Origin: Bacilli bacterium | GTDB taxonomy: Bacteria; Bacillota_I; Bacilli_A; RF39; UBA660 | Assembly (NCBI GenBank): GCA_017625395.1 | Contig: JAGALD010000031.1 | Location: 1 to 39,970 of the forward strand | Direction of reading: 5' to 3' | DNA length: 39,970 nucleotides | Part shown: piece after piece, positions 8,384-16,962 of the stretch | Layout: the number at the start of each line of letters is the position of its first letter | How positions within the stretch are numbered: the first letter of the stretch is position 1 | Made by a program: the position numbers and the translations under genes | Notes under the pieces: model-generated | The model's database searches: none | Told to the model about the DNA's origin: nothing | The model's input: the letters and a program-made list of their open reading frames with translations, nothing else

Positions 8384-9195
8384 AGTTCTAAGTCCTCCTC
8401 CTCTTCATAATCATTTAACCAATCATAATCATCAAAAAAATCATCTGGTGAAAATAATTCATCTGGCATATTTTCAAATCTGTTAATATTTGAAACTAAG
8501 GCATACTTAAAATATCCATACTTATTTTGAATATCATTATTATTTTCATCTTTGAAATTTCTTTCTTTGATTCTTGAAATAATATAATTAGACATAATTA
8601 ATAAATCTTTATAATTATGACCTTCTTCCATTAATTGATTAAATAAATCATCAAATAAAAAAGAGCTACTATCATCTTTAGAAATATAATTTCTTCTAAT
8701 AAGCTCTTTAGTAACAATATTATGTTTGATTTCTTCACAAGGCATTGAAAGGTCTTGTGTTTTATCTATTTTATCTTTTTTATTTTTATTCTTTTGTATA
8801 TTATTCTTTTGTTCTTTAAGGTTTACCGATGACGGTTCAACCGAAGTGGTAAATCCACCTTCGGTTAATTTACTCATTTTAAGCCATTTAGGATATGGTA
8901 AGTAATAAACTGAATATTTATACTTAAAATGTCCGTTTGTATCTCTAAATTCATCTATTGATACATATTCGGCTTGTTTTAATTCAGCTAGAGTATTCTT
9001 GATTGAATCTCTACCATCTTTTGATAAAGTAACTAACCCATTTATTGAATAATCCCAATCTTTTGGAAGACTTAACATTAATGATAAAAGACCTTTAGCT
9101 TTAATTGATAAATTTCTATCTTGTAAGTGATAATTTGACATTACTGTATAACCTGTAATACCAAATATTTGAAAATCTTTTATATTATCATTCAT
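8380..9195 (-). CDS. Replication initiator-like protein with N-terminal winged helix
   Basis: Protein of 271 residues. The first 100 residues (FGITGYTVMSNYHLQDRNLS, then KAKGLLSLMLSLPKDW, SINGLVTLSKDGRDSI and TLAELKQAEYV) are typical of the winged-helix replisome organiser / RepA-like initiators carried by Firmicute conjugative elements and plasmids. A Lys/Asn-rich linker follows near 125-145, then a helical C-terminal domain and a very acidic end finishing EEEEDLEL. It would start element replication, loading the host helicase directly or indirectly (family knowledge). ATG 9193-9195 follows GAAGGAGG. It is clustered with ssb and parB. Confidence 0.75.
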   Translation of the reverse strand: MNDNIKDFQIFGITGYTVMSNYHLQDRNLSIKAKGLLSLMLSLPKDWDYSINGLVTLSKDGRDSIKNTLAELKQAEYVSIDEFRDTNGHFKYKYSVYYLPYPKWLKMSKLTEGGFTTSVEPSSVNLKEQKNNIQKNKNKKDKIDKTQDLSMPCEEIKHNIVTKELIRRNYISKDDSSSFLFDDLFNQLMEEGHNYKDLLIMSNYIISRIKERNFKDENNNDIQNKYGYFKYALVSNINRFENMPDELFSPDDFFDDYDWLNDYEEEEDLEL

Positions 9196-9216
9196 TAATC
9201 CTCCTTCTATAGCAAT

Positions 9217-9816
9217 TTATACTTGCTCACAAATTACTACGATTTGTTTATTAGTGTTATGTCTGCAAGTAATTAGTGTAAGTGTACTTTTATTTTTAGT
9301 TCTAATAATTTCTGCTGTTCCTGTTTTTTCAATATCATAAATATCTACAACTTTATATTTATAAGTATTATTTTTATAATCTATAAATACTTCATCACCA
9401 ATTACTAATTTATTTAAGTTTCTAAAAAATGAAATTCTTGCACTTCCTGAATGACCTGCAATTATTACATTTCCATTTTTTTGATCTGGCATAGCACTTT
9501 CATCTAATATTTCTAAATTATAATTTACATTATTAAGATAACTATTAGGATCTACAAGACCTCTCTCTAAATTAATTTTAGGAATTTTAAGTACAGCAAT
9601 ATAATTAATTTTTACTTGCTCTTTCACTTCTTCTACTTTTTGAGGTTCTTCAATAATATCCTCTTCAATTTCTTCTATACTGTAAAATTCTTCAATAGCT
9701 TGTTCTTCTTGATTGTTTAATTTCATATTTGAATAATAATCATAAGATATTAGACCAATACCTCCAAGAATTAAAAAAGAGCCAATTACTAATAACCAGC
9801 TCTTATTTTTTTTCAT
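9217..9816 (-). CDS. Sortase dedicated to the adjacent adhesin
   Basis: Transpeptidase of 199 residues anchored by one N-terminal segment (about 7-24), with an acidic linker (36-65) and a sortase domain. The catalytic His122 is in VIIAGHSG and Cys184 in TLTLITC. The usual Arg some 6-9 residues after the Cys, before a hydrophobic strand, appears to be Lys190 or Gln191 in NKQIVVIC; an Arg does follow the Cys directly (Arg185). The start is placed at ATG 9814-9816, six bases after AAAGGTG; the GTG three codons earlier overlaps that site. It overlaps the adhesin gene by 14 bases, so it very probably attaches that protein through its VPNTE signal. Sortase subclass is not certain. Confidence 0.85.
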   Translation of the reverse strand: MKKNKSWLLVIGSFLILGGIGLISYDYYSNMKLNNQEEQAIEEFYSIEEIEEDIIEEPQKVEEVKEQVKINYIAVLKIPKINLERGLVDPNSYLNNVNYNLEILDESAMPDQKNGNVIIAGHSGSARISFFRNLNKLVIGDEVFIDYKNNTYKYKVVDIYDIEKTGTAEIIRTKNKSTLTLITCRHNTNKQIVVICEQV

Positions 9817-12598
9817 CTGAATCACCTTTATTTTTTTTCTTATTTAAAATGATAAACCCTACACCAGCAATTACTAATGTAATTCCACTAAAGATTAATT
9901 CTTTATAATCATTAGCTTCAGTATTTGGCACTTTAATAATTTGTTTATCCTTCATAACTGATTTAACTACTTCTCCATCTTCTTTAATTTCAAAGTACAT
10001 TTTTTCTTCATTTAATTCATATCCTTCTGGAGCTTCTTTTTCTAAAATGTAATATTTACCATATTTTAATTTTTCAATAGTAATTATTCCGTTTTCATCT
10101 GTTCTACCAGAGAATACTAATTCATCATTTTCAGTATAAATTTCTATTAATGTGTTTGGTAATGGATTATCATTAGAAAAATCTAATTTAGTGAATTCTA
10201 ATGTTCCTGTGATATCCTCATCTTTCATAGTTGATTTAATAATCTCACCATTCTCTTTAATTTCAAATGGCATTTTTTCTTCATTAAGTTTATATCCTTC
10301 TGGAGCTTCTTTTTCAAGAATATAGTATTTTCCTTGTGGAAGTCTTTCTATTGTTATTTTTCCGTTTTCATCTGTTCTACCAGAGAATACTAATTCATCA
10401 TTTTCAGTATAAATTTCTATTAATGTGTTTGGTAAAGTTTTTGATTCTGAAATATCTGTTTTAGTAAATTCTAATTTACCAGTTTTTAAAATATTTAAGA
10501 TTGCTTCTGAATAAATGATAGTTGGTGTATATTGATCTTTATATACTAATTCAGCTTCATATTTTTTTTCATCTAAAACATAATTATCTAATGTTTCAAT
10601 TTCTTTAACATAATACTTACCAAGATATAATTCATCAAATACAATCTTACCTTCACTATCAGTTATTTTTTCATCTACTAATGTATCTTTTGTATAAATT
10701 GTTTTACCATTCCAAATGATATCTTCTGAAGCATATAATCCGAATTTAACACCTTCTAAAGATTTAGTATTAAATTCAAATCCATTCTCTGTAAGTTCTG
10801 CTACTTCACCATTTTTTTCAATTTGAATTTCACCTTTAACTCTTTGATTTTCAAAATTGGTATCAAAGATAATTCCATATTCTGAATCTGTTCTTAATTG
10901 TGAATCATCATCTATTGTAAATTCATGTGATTGATTATTCCATAAATAACCATCAATTACTTGATCTACTTCCTCAAGTCTATAAGTTCCTGTCATTAAT
11001 GGATAAGCTGTTGTAAATTCACCTTCTGAATCAGTTTCCCATTCACAATAAGTTGCTCTTTCTGGATATGTAACTGTTTGACATACATATTCATTATTTT
11101 TAACATCAAATATTTTGAATTTGATATTACTTCTTTTAATTACTTCTTTAGTTTCTGCATCAATCTTAACTACTCTTAATTTAGCTGTTATTGGTGCATT
11201 AGAAATTACTTTTTTAACAACTTCTCCAGTTGTTTTAACTTCAATTGTAAAATCTTCTATCTTTTCATGACCTTTAGTAGAAGTTAATTGTTTAACAGTA
11301 TAATGTCCATATGGTAAAGTAAATCTAAATAAACCTTGATTATCAGTTGTAACTTCTTTTACTTGTTCACCTTTATTATTATATATACCAAATTTAATTC
11401 CTACTTCTGGTTCCATTATTTGAGTTCCAGCACTAGCATATACTTTTGTAAATTCAAAATCTAATTTAATTACTTGTTCAAATACTTGAACTGTTGGATT
11501 TAGATTATCTTCTGTTATTTCAAAATAGTATTTATTACTATCTAATAAATAACCTTCAGAAGCTTGTTCTTCTAATAAATAAAATCTTCCAAGTTCTGGT
11601 AAATAATCTGATGTATTTGTTCCATCTTCTTTAGTAACTACTTGTCCTACTCTAGTACCATCAACTTTATATATTCCATATACTGCTCCACCTAACTTAG
11701 CTTCACCTTGTGGAATATTATTTCTAGTTTCTACATCTATTTTAGATGGTGTAACTCTACCACCTATAACTCTTAAAGTAAATTTACTTTTTACTGGGTC
11801 ATAGTTACCAACTCTCATTACATTTTGAGAATGATCACTAAAATATACTATTGGAGGTATTTCATATTTAGTAGCTTTTTTTTCAAAAGTTACTTTACCT
11901 TCTCCAATACTATTAGCTGTTACAGATAATGTATTACCATTAATTGAAGCTGTTACATTTTCTGTTCCAGTTATTCTAAAATTACTTAATACACCATTTG
12001 AATCATTTAGTTCTTTTGTTTGTCCTATTGGTAAAACTATACCACTTTCTAAACTAGGAATTTTATAATGATTTGATACGAGTCTATCTAATTCTGCTAT
12101 TTCACTATCAAATTTAGATACTCTATTACCATTTAATGTATCAGTAAAATAAATGTCTGATTCTGGGTTTGTTGTTCTCCAGATCATAACCTGAGTTATA
12201 GCATACCATTTTTGATCAGAATGATCATATCCATTTTCATTATATTGATATCCATAATAAGCTAGTAAAGATATTCTCTCCCATTGATCTTCACTAAAAC
12301 CTAATACATTAGCATAATCATCTCTTATTACATCATAATAAGGCAAATTATTATCAATTTCTGTATATGGTTGTAAACAGTAAACAAATTTATTATCTTC
12401 ACTTCTTCTAATAAATCTTGCTTGTTGATATTTAGTATATCCATCAGGTCTAGCTTTTTTAATATATATGTTACTTATATGTTCACTAGGCCAAATTGCT
12501 TGACCAGTGTATTTTTCAGCATGTACTGTTTGTACACCACAAATTGTCAATAAAAAAAGTATGCTCATCATTGCATACTTTAAAATTTTCTTTTTCAT
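9803..12598 (-). CDS. Thioester-domain SpaA/Cna-B surface adhesin with sorting signal
   Basis: Cell-wall protein of 931 residues: signal peptide (1-27), N-terminal thioester domain, several Cna-B/SpaA-type domains, and a C-terminal VPNTE sorting motif, hydrophobic segment and positive tail. The thioester pair is visible as Cys74 in VYCLQP and Gln136 in AITQVMIW. Such domains bind host surface amines covalently (family knowledge). From about residue 280 on, KFGIYN / GLYASED and EEQASEGYLL / EKEAPEGYKL phrases mark repeated SpaA-like domains, probably with intramolecular isopeptide bonds. The last two are near-identical tandem copies. ATG 12596-12598 lies seven bases after AAAGGA; the earlier ATG at 12602 is only one base from it. 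Followed by its sortase. Confidence 0.88.
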   Translation of the reverse strand: MKKKILKYAMMSILFLLTICGVQTVHAEKYTGQAIWPSEHISNIYIKKARPDGYTKYQQARFIRRSEDNKFVYCLQPYTEIDNNLPYYDVIRDDYANVLGFSEDQWERISLLAYYGYQYNENGYDHSDQKWYAITQVMIWRTTNPESDIYFTDTLNGNRVSKFDSEIAELDRLVSNHYKIPSLESGIVLPIGQTKELNDSNGVLSNFRITGTENVTASINGNTLSVTANSIGEGKVTFEKKATKYEIPPIVYFSDHSQNVMRVGNYDPVKSKFTLRVIGGRVTPSKIDVETRNNIPQGEAKLGGAVYGIYKVDGTRVGQVVTKEDGTNTSDYLPELGRFYLLEEQASEGYLLDSNKYYFEITEDNLNPTVQVFEQVIKLDFEFTKVYASAGTQIMEPEVGIKFGIYNNKGEQVKEVTTDNQGLFRFTLPYGHYTVKQLTSTKGHEKIEDFTIEVKTTGEVVKKVISNAPITAKLRVVKIDAETKEVIKRSNIKFKIFDVKNNEYVCQTVTYPERATYCEWETDSEGEFTTAYPLMTGTYRLEEVDQVIDGYLWNNQSHEFTIDDDSQLRTDSEYGIIFDTNFENQRVKGEIQIEKNGEVAELTENGFEFNTKSLEGVKFGLYASEDIIWNGKTIYTKDTLVDEKITDSEGKIVFDELYLGKYYVKEIETLDNYVLDEKKYEAELVYKDQYTPTIIYSEAILNILKTGKLEFTKTDISESKTLPNTLIEIYTENDELVFSGRTDENGKITIERLPQGKYYILEKEAPEGYKLNEEKMPFEIKENGEIIKSTMKDEDITGTLEFTKLDFSNDNPLPNTLIEIYTENDELVFSGRTDENGIITIEKLKYGKYYILEKEAPEGYELNEEKMYFEIKEDGEVVKSVMKDKQIIKVPNTEANDYKELIFSGITLVIAGVGFIILNKKKNKGDSDEKK
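10089..10435 (-). repeat. Tandem duplication of a 91-codon SpaA module
   Basis: A 74-base block is identical at 10089-10162 and 10362-10435, offset 273 bases, which is exactly 91 codons. The encoded modules share LPNTLIEIYTENDELVFSGR and diverge elsewhere by point changes. This is a recent in-frame duplication of one adhesin domain, able to expand or contract by recombination. Confidence 0.9.
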
Positions 12599-12613
12599 AT
12601 TCATTTCCTTTCA

Positions 12614-13237
12614 CTAATTTTTTACTCTGAGCATATCTCCTAAATAATCTCCAGAATAACTATTAATATTAGTACAAGAAAAACTTATAATATCTTCCAT
12701 ACTATTTCCTGCATCAATACAAGCTTGATGAGTTTGCTCAAAGTTTCCATAAGTTTTTACAGAATAATCAACTCTAGCCCATGACCACATTGGCTTATTA
12801 TAATAATCATATTCACTTATCCCTAAACTTTCCCATGCTGTTGGTTGATGTTGTTCTACTTTAGATTCTGATGTTGATTCTGATGCTACAGGTTTGACTT
12901 CTTCTTTTGGTTTTTCTTGTTCTACAATACTAGGTTTATTTACTTCTTTTTTTATGACATTAGTGTTAGTAGCATTATTGCTCTCCAAATTGTTCTTATT
13001 AGAAGGCACATCATTATTAGAAATGTTTTCATTGCCACTATTGTCATCTTCAATAATTTCTGTAATAGGTTCATCTTTATTATCCTCCTTTTCAGATAAA
13101 TCCTCTTTGGATTCAATATTAACTGTATCTTGCACAGTTTTAGATTCTTCTTTATTTCTTAAAGATGTAAAAAAATATATTAAGAAGCTTCCAAATATAA
13201 GAAATAAAATGATTAAGCTAATTACAACTTTTTTCAT
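12614..13237 (-). CDS. Signal-anchored secreted protein of unknown function
   Basis: Protein of 207 residues with an N-terminal hydrophobic anchor (about 4-25), a long low-complexity linker rich in Glu, Asn, Ser and Lys (30-135), and a compact C-terminal segment beginning WESLGISEYDYYNKP that has Trp/Tyr-rich stretches and two Cys. I do not recognise the C-terminal domain. ATG 13235-13237 follows GAGGTGGAG. It lies 9 bases upstream of the adhesin's ribosome-binding region and seems to share its operon, so a surface role is likely. A weak TATAAT (13259-13264) lies upstream. Confidence 0.6.
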   Translation of the reverse strand: MKKVVISLIILFLIFGSFLIYFFTSLRNKEESKTVQDTVNIESKEDLSEKEDNKDEPITEIIEDDNSGNENISNNDVPSNKNNLESNNATNTNVIKKEVNKPSIVEQEKPKEEVKPVASESTSESKVEQHQPTAWESLGISEYDYYNKPMWSWARVDYSVKTYGNFEQTHQACIDAGNSMEDIISFSCTNINSYSGDYLGDMLRVKN

Positions 13238-13292
13238 TCTTCTCCACCTCTTACATTAATTATAAGTTATGTAAATAAATTATTCTAGGGTG

Positions 13293-14183
13293 CTACATAT
13301 CTAAATCATAAGCATCACCCCTTTCAATAGTTTTATTATTAGAATAAGAGTGTAATGCCCTTATAATATATTGTTCTATATATCGTTTATCTCGTTTTAA
13401 TAAATCTTTTGGTAAAGCTTCTTCTATTTTATTCTTATTAAATGAAATTTGTTGATGTTGATTTCCTTTTTCTTCACTTAATATTTCATCTAAAATTTCA
13501 TCATTTAATTTATTATCATTACTTAAATTTCTAATATGTATAGCTTGAGCATAAGATGGTGTTGCCTGATTATAGTCAATAGCATCTGCCACTAGTTTTT
13601 GTTCTTGTTCACTTAAAAATGATAATTCTACAGCTGGTTTTATCCCAATGGTTAAATCCTCATTTTTATTAATAAATGTCTTATCAACATAATCTAATAA
13701 TTCTGGTATTAAATATGTTAATCTAATGTACCTTTTTACATTTGTTGCACTCTCACCAAATTCTAATCCAATTTTCTCTGTAGATGATAACTTTGGACCC
13801 TTAGGGTCTAAAGTTTCAACTTTACGACCTTGATGTTTCATTGCTTCCAATTTCATTTTATAAGCAAATGCTTTTTCACTCGGTAATATATAATCCCTTT
13901 GTAAATTAGAATCAACCATTTCAATAATCGCTTGATCTTTGGTCAAATCTTTTATAATTGCTGGTATTGTTTTATTACCTAATTGTTTCATTGCTAACAA
14001 TCTCCTATGACCAGAAATCATCTCATATTTATTATTTTCAATTTTTCTAACTACAACAGGATTTAAAATACCATTTATTTTTATACTTTGTTTTAATTCT
14101 AAAAAGCTAATGTCTTCATTCACTTTAAATGGGTGATTTTTAAATTCTTCAATTTTGTTTATTTCAATGTTTACTATTTTCAT
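13293..14183 (-). CDS. parB: ParB/Spo0J-family partition protein of the element
   Basis: Protein of 296 residues with the ParB N-terminal CTP-binding region (SGHRRLLAMKQLG, preceded by INGILNPVVVRK) and the following helix-turn-helix (TEKIGLEFGESATNVKRYIRL). ParB proteins bind parS-like sites and spread as CTP-dependent clamps (family knowledge). Elements of this type often carry a ParB-like protein near Rep. No ParA partner is in the window. The C-terminus ends YDLDM, identical over four residues to the end of this element's SSB. ATG 14181-14183 follows GGAGG. An upstream terminator at 14199-14221 separates it from the bacteriocin genes. Confidence 0.87.
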   Translation of the reverse strand: MKIVNIEINKIEEFKNHPFKVNEDISFLELKQSIKINGILNPVVVRKIENNKYEMISGHRRLLAMKQLGNKTIPAIIKDLTKDQAIIEMVDSNLQRDYILPSEKAFAYKMKLEAMKHQGRKVETLDPKGPKLSSTEKIGLEFGESATNVKRYIRLTYLIPELLDYVDKTFINKNEDLTIGIKPAVELSFLSEQEQKLVADAIDYNQATPSYAQAIHIRNLSNDNKLNDEILDEILSEEKGNQHQQISFNKNKIEEALPKDLLKRDKRYIEQYIIRALHSYSNNKTIERGDAYDLDM

Positions 14184-14198
14184 ATTTATTCCTCCATC

Positions 14199-14221
14199 AA
14201 AAAAAGCAACAATAAGTTGCT
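14199..14221 (-). terminator. Intrinsic terminator of the bacteriocin operon
   Basis: On the minus strand AGCAAC, a five-base loop and GTTGCT (14221-14216 with 14210-14205) are followed by a run of seven T. The stem begins inside the stop codon of the 42-residue peptide gene. Confidence 0.85.
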
Positions 14222-14348
14222 ATTCAATAACTAAGTAAGCATTAAATCTAACAATTTGATGAACATAATTGAACCTTTTCTTCGGATTTGTATCAAAGGT
14301 TTTCCTTTTAAATTCCTTATAAATACGATATTTTTGTGATTTTGTCAT
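14220..14348 (-). CDS. Small basic peptide coupled to the bacteriocin gene
   Basis: A 42-codon frame whose ATG overlaps the bacteriocin stop as ATGA. The product is strongly basic (MTKSQKYRIYKEFKRKTF and a further KKRF), with no membrane helix and no double-glycine leader. There is no clear ribosome-binding site of its own, so translation would depend on coupling. By position, the last gene before the operon terminator, it could be an immunity peptide, although most immunity proteins for such bacteriocins are larger or membrane-bound. It may also be non-coding. I do not recognise it. Confidence 0.35.
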   Translation of the reverse strand: MTKSQKYRIYKEFKRKTFDTNPKKRFNYVHQIVRFNAYLVIE

Positions 14349-14476
14349 TTGAGCTTGATAAGTCCGTCTATTACGCCAATAACAAATATTACACCAGTTA
14401 CTATTCCAACTGCTCCCCAAAGGGTTAATCCTCCACCTTTTACATTTTTCAACTCTTCATTTTCTAAATTCAACAT
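14345..14476 (-). CDS. Class II bacteriocin prepeptide with double-glycine leader
   Basis: A 43-residue peptide. Residues 1-15 form a textbook leader: Leu4 (-12), Glu8 (-8), Leu9 (-7), Val12 (-4), Gly14-Gly15 (-2/-1). The predicted mature 28-residue peptide is hydrophobic with one Trp (20), two GxxxG motifs (Gly24-Gly28, Gly34-Gly38) and a basic end (KLK), as in pore-forming two-peptide class IIb bacteriocins. AAGGGGG lies six bases before ATG 14474-14476, and the gene begins one base after the accessory gene's stop. The C39-peptidase exporter that should cleave after GG is encoded just upstream. A signalling peptide is an alternative; a second partner peptide was not found. Confidence 0.8.
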   Translation of the reverse strand: MLNLENEELKNVKGGGLTLWGAVGIVTGVIFVIGVIDGLIKLK

Positions 14477-14477
14477 A

Positions 14478-14909
14478 TTATTCCCCCTTTATTGTATTTA
14501 AAATATAGTTTAATATTGTATCTTTTGAAGTTATAATTTTATATTTAATATAGTTATTTTTTATATTAAGCTCTTCAGTGAGCAAAACTTCAATAATTAC
14601 TTTCTTCAATATATTATTTCCATATTCAATATTTGCTTCATCAATAGATATTATTTTGTAAGAAAATGTGGTCCTTTCTATAATAATTTTATTGCTATTT
14701 GTTACTTTATTTAAATCATTAATATCTATTAATATACTTATTTCATTATCTTTTTCTAATACACCATACCCACTATAGTAATTATAAAATTCATTATTAA
14801 ATACAATTATTAAACTCAATACAATTATAAAAATTGCAACTACTATCATACTTTTAAAAATACTTATTTCTTTATTATTAAAATTATTTTGATAAGATTC
14901 TATTTTCAT
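14478..14909 (-). CDS. Bacteriocin export accessory membrane protein
   Basis: Protein of 143 residues with one transmembrane helix (about 20-41) and an external domain of roughly 100 residues, mostly predicted beta strands. ATG 14907-14909 has GGAG seven bases upstream and lies 26 bases inside the exporter gene. It resembles, in topology and position, shortened HlyD-like accessory factors that act with C39 ABC exporters, but lacks the long coiled coil of full-length ones. Similarity to a named family is not established by eye; an immunity role is the main alternative. Confidence 0.55.
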   Translation of the reverse strand: MKIESYQNNFNNKEISIFKSMIVVAIFIIVLSLIIVFNNEFYNYYSGYGVLEKDNEISILIDINDLNKVTNSNKIIIERTTFSYKIISIDEANIEYGNNILKKVIIEVLLTEELNIKNNYIKYKIITSKDTILNYILNTIKGE

Positions 14910-16962
14910 TTAAATTCTCCAAATTAATTATATAATCATACAAGTTATTATTATCGTTTCTATGTGATATCACAATTATTGTTTTATCCTTATATTTCTT
15001 GAAAATATTTAATAAAATTATTTTTTCTTTTTGTGAATCTATCTGACTAAATGATTCATCTAATATATAGATGTTACTTTCTTTGTGAAATGCTCTTGCT
15101 AATATTATTCGTTGTCTTTCTCCACCACTTAAATTGCAACCATTTTCTTCTAATAATAAATTATAATTATCAATAAATTCATCTACTAGCATTAATTTTC
15201 CAAGTTCAGACACTTTATTAAAGTCACGTGTATTTGTTATATCTATATTATTGAAAACTGTATCAGTAAAAAGAAATTCGTTTTGTGATACATATGTAAT
15301 ATTGTTTCTTAATGCCCATAGATTATAATCATTTATATCTTTATTATCAATAAATACCATATTTCTTTCTATTGGAATAAATCCAGAAATTATTCTTGCT
15401 AATGTGCTTTTTCCACAACCGGAATTTCCACATACAACTATCTTTTTTCCTTTTGGTATTTTTATATTAAGAAAGCCAAATAATTCTTTTTTATTTCCAT
15501 ACGAATAAGATAGTCTTTTTAGATTAATTTCTCCTTTTATATCACAAATTATTTTTTCGTCGTCATATAATTTTTCTTCTTCATATGCTAAAAGTTCATT
15601 TATTCTTTCAATAATTATTTTGATATTTTTAAATAATAAATCAAAATTTAATATATTTTTTAATGGTTCCCAAAAATAATATATTAAAGCATTAAATGTA
15701 ATTAAATTTCCTAAAGTCATTTTTTCATTAATTACAAAATATCCACCTAGAAAAATTATTAATAATGAAAGCATGTAACTTAAAATATCACATAATAATT
15801 TTTTTAAATTTATAATATTTACAAGACTGTAGTTTTCTTTTATAGATAAATCGTATGTGTAAGAAAATTTATCTGTTACATGACTTAAAATATTCATGCT
15901 TTTAGTACAATCATTACCATTAATTAGTTCAACCATATAAGAATTTGACTTAGTGTCTTTATCTTTTAATATCTTGATTTTATAATCTAATATCTTATTA
16001 AATATAAAGATTATTATTAAATATAAGATAGTAAATAATATAATAATTAGTGATAATATCTTACTTATTGAAAAAAGAAATATAAAAACAAAAAGTGCCA
16101 AAACAAAATCTATCAATATAGTTACAATAATATGACTTATATATTCTTTAAGTTCTTTTAAATCATTTATTCTAGATAAAATCTCACCAGTAGTCCTATT
16201 TTTATAATATAAATAAGGAAGTGATAAGATATGTAAAAATGAATTTGTAATAAGTTTATAATCTAGTTTATTGCTTAAAAAATTAATAAAGTTACTTCTA
16301 AAGAATTCAACAAAAGCTTTAAATAAAGAAATAATTATCATAATTATAAATATAAAATACAAATTATATTTAGAATTATATGCCAGTGCTTTTTCCAAAA
16401 CGAATTGAAAATTAAATGATGTTAAAATATTTAGAAGTGTAAATAATAAAGATAATATAGTTATAAAAATGATTAATTTTCTATTTTGATATAAGAAATC
16501 AAACAGTAGATTTTTTATTAAGTTATCAGTTTTTATAATAGGTATTTTTTTATTTGGAGTGAAAAAAAGAAAATTATTAGTCGATATTTCTAGAAACTGA
16601 TTTTTTGTCATTCTTATTATTCCCTTTGAAGGATCTGCTATTATTATCAAATTATTCTTTTTATCAATTTTATGTATTACAATAAAATGTTTATACTTAT
16701 TATCAATTATAACGTGTGCAATACAAGGTAGATACTTATCATCTATATCAAAAACATCTCCACTTACACCTTTTGCGTCAAAGCCAATTTTCCTTCCCGC
16801 TTCTAATAAAGAAAAGGCATTAACTCCATCCAGTGTAGTGTTTGTTATCATTCTTAAATATTCTTTAGGGATATCTCCGCCATGTTGTCTAATAATCGTA
16901 AGCAAAGAACAAATTCCACAATCTTTAGCACCGTCTTGAATTACACATTTGTATTTTTTTAT
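14884..16962 (-). CDS. C39-peptidase ABC transporter, bacteriocin processing and export
   Basis: Fused peptidase, membrane and ATPase protein that cleaves double-glycine leaders and exports the peptide. From a start at 16962 it has 692 residues. The C39 domain shows Cys15 in KDCGIC, His92 in KHFIVIH and Asp110 in ADPSKG. Six hydrophobic segments span about 155-410. The ATPase has CGNSGCGKST, signature LSGGERQR and Walker B IYILDESF. No ATG, GTG or TTG precedes Cys15 in frame: upstream of it there is only an ATA codon (16960-16962), correctly spaced seven bases after GGAGG (16970-16974), and then an in-frame TGA. The first conventional start, TTG at 16903-16905, would delete the catalytic Cys. 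Operon head for accessory, bacteriocin and small peptide. Confidence 0.9.
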   Translation of the reverse strand: MKKYKCVIQDGAKDCGICSLLTIIRQHGGDIPKEYLRMITNTTLDGVNAFSLLEAGRKIGFDAKGVSGDVFDIDDKYLPCIAHVIIDNKYKHFIVIHKIDKKNNLIIIADPSKGIIRMTKNQFLEISTNNFLFFTPNKKIPIIKTDNLIKNLLFDFLYQNRKLIIFITILSLLFTLLNILTSFNFQFVLEKALAYNSKYNLYFIFIIMIIISLFKAFVEFFRSNFINFLSNKLDYKLITNSFLHILSLPYLYYKNRTTGEILSRINDLKELKEYISHIIVTILIDFVLALFVFIFLFSISKILSLIIILFTILYLIIIFIFNKILDYKIKILKDKDTKSNSYMVELINGNDCTKSMNILSHVTDKFSYTYDLSIKENYSLVNIINLKKLLCDILSYMLSLLIIFLGGYFVINEKMTLGNLITFNALIYYFWEPLKNILNFDLLFKNIKIIIERINELLAYEEEKLYDDEKIICDIKGEINLKRLSYSYGNKKELFGFLNIKIPKGKKIVVCGNSGCGKSTLARIISGFIPIERNMVFIDNKDINDYNLWALRNNITYVSQNEFLFTDTVFNNIDITNTRDFNKVSELGKLMLVDEFIDNYNLLLEENGCNLSGGERQRIILARAFHKESNIYILDESFSQIDSQKEKIILLNIFKKYKDKTIIVISHRNDNNNLYDYIINLENLNENRILSK

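Noticed and set aside
14349-14420. A longer frame that extends the small basic peptide upstream to an ATG at 14420
   Set aside because: The extra part is read across the bacteriocin gene in another frame, with no ribosome-binding site; the ATGA-coupled start at 14348 is better placed.
16903-16905. TTG as start of the C39 exporter
   Set aside because: It would remove the catalytic Cys and the DCGIC motif, and it has no ribosome-binding site, whereas GGAGG stands correctly before the ATA at 16962.
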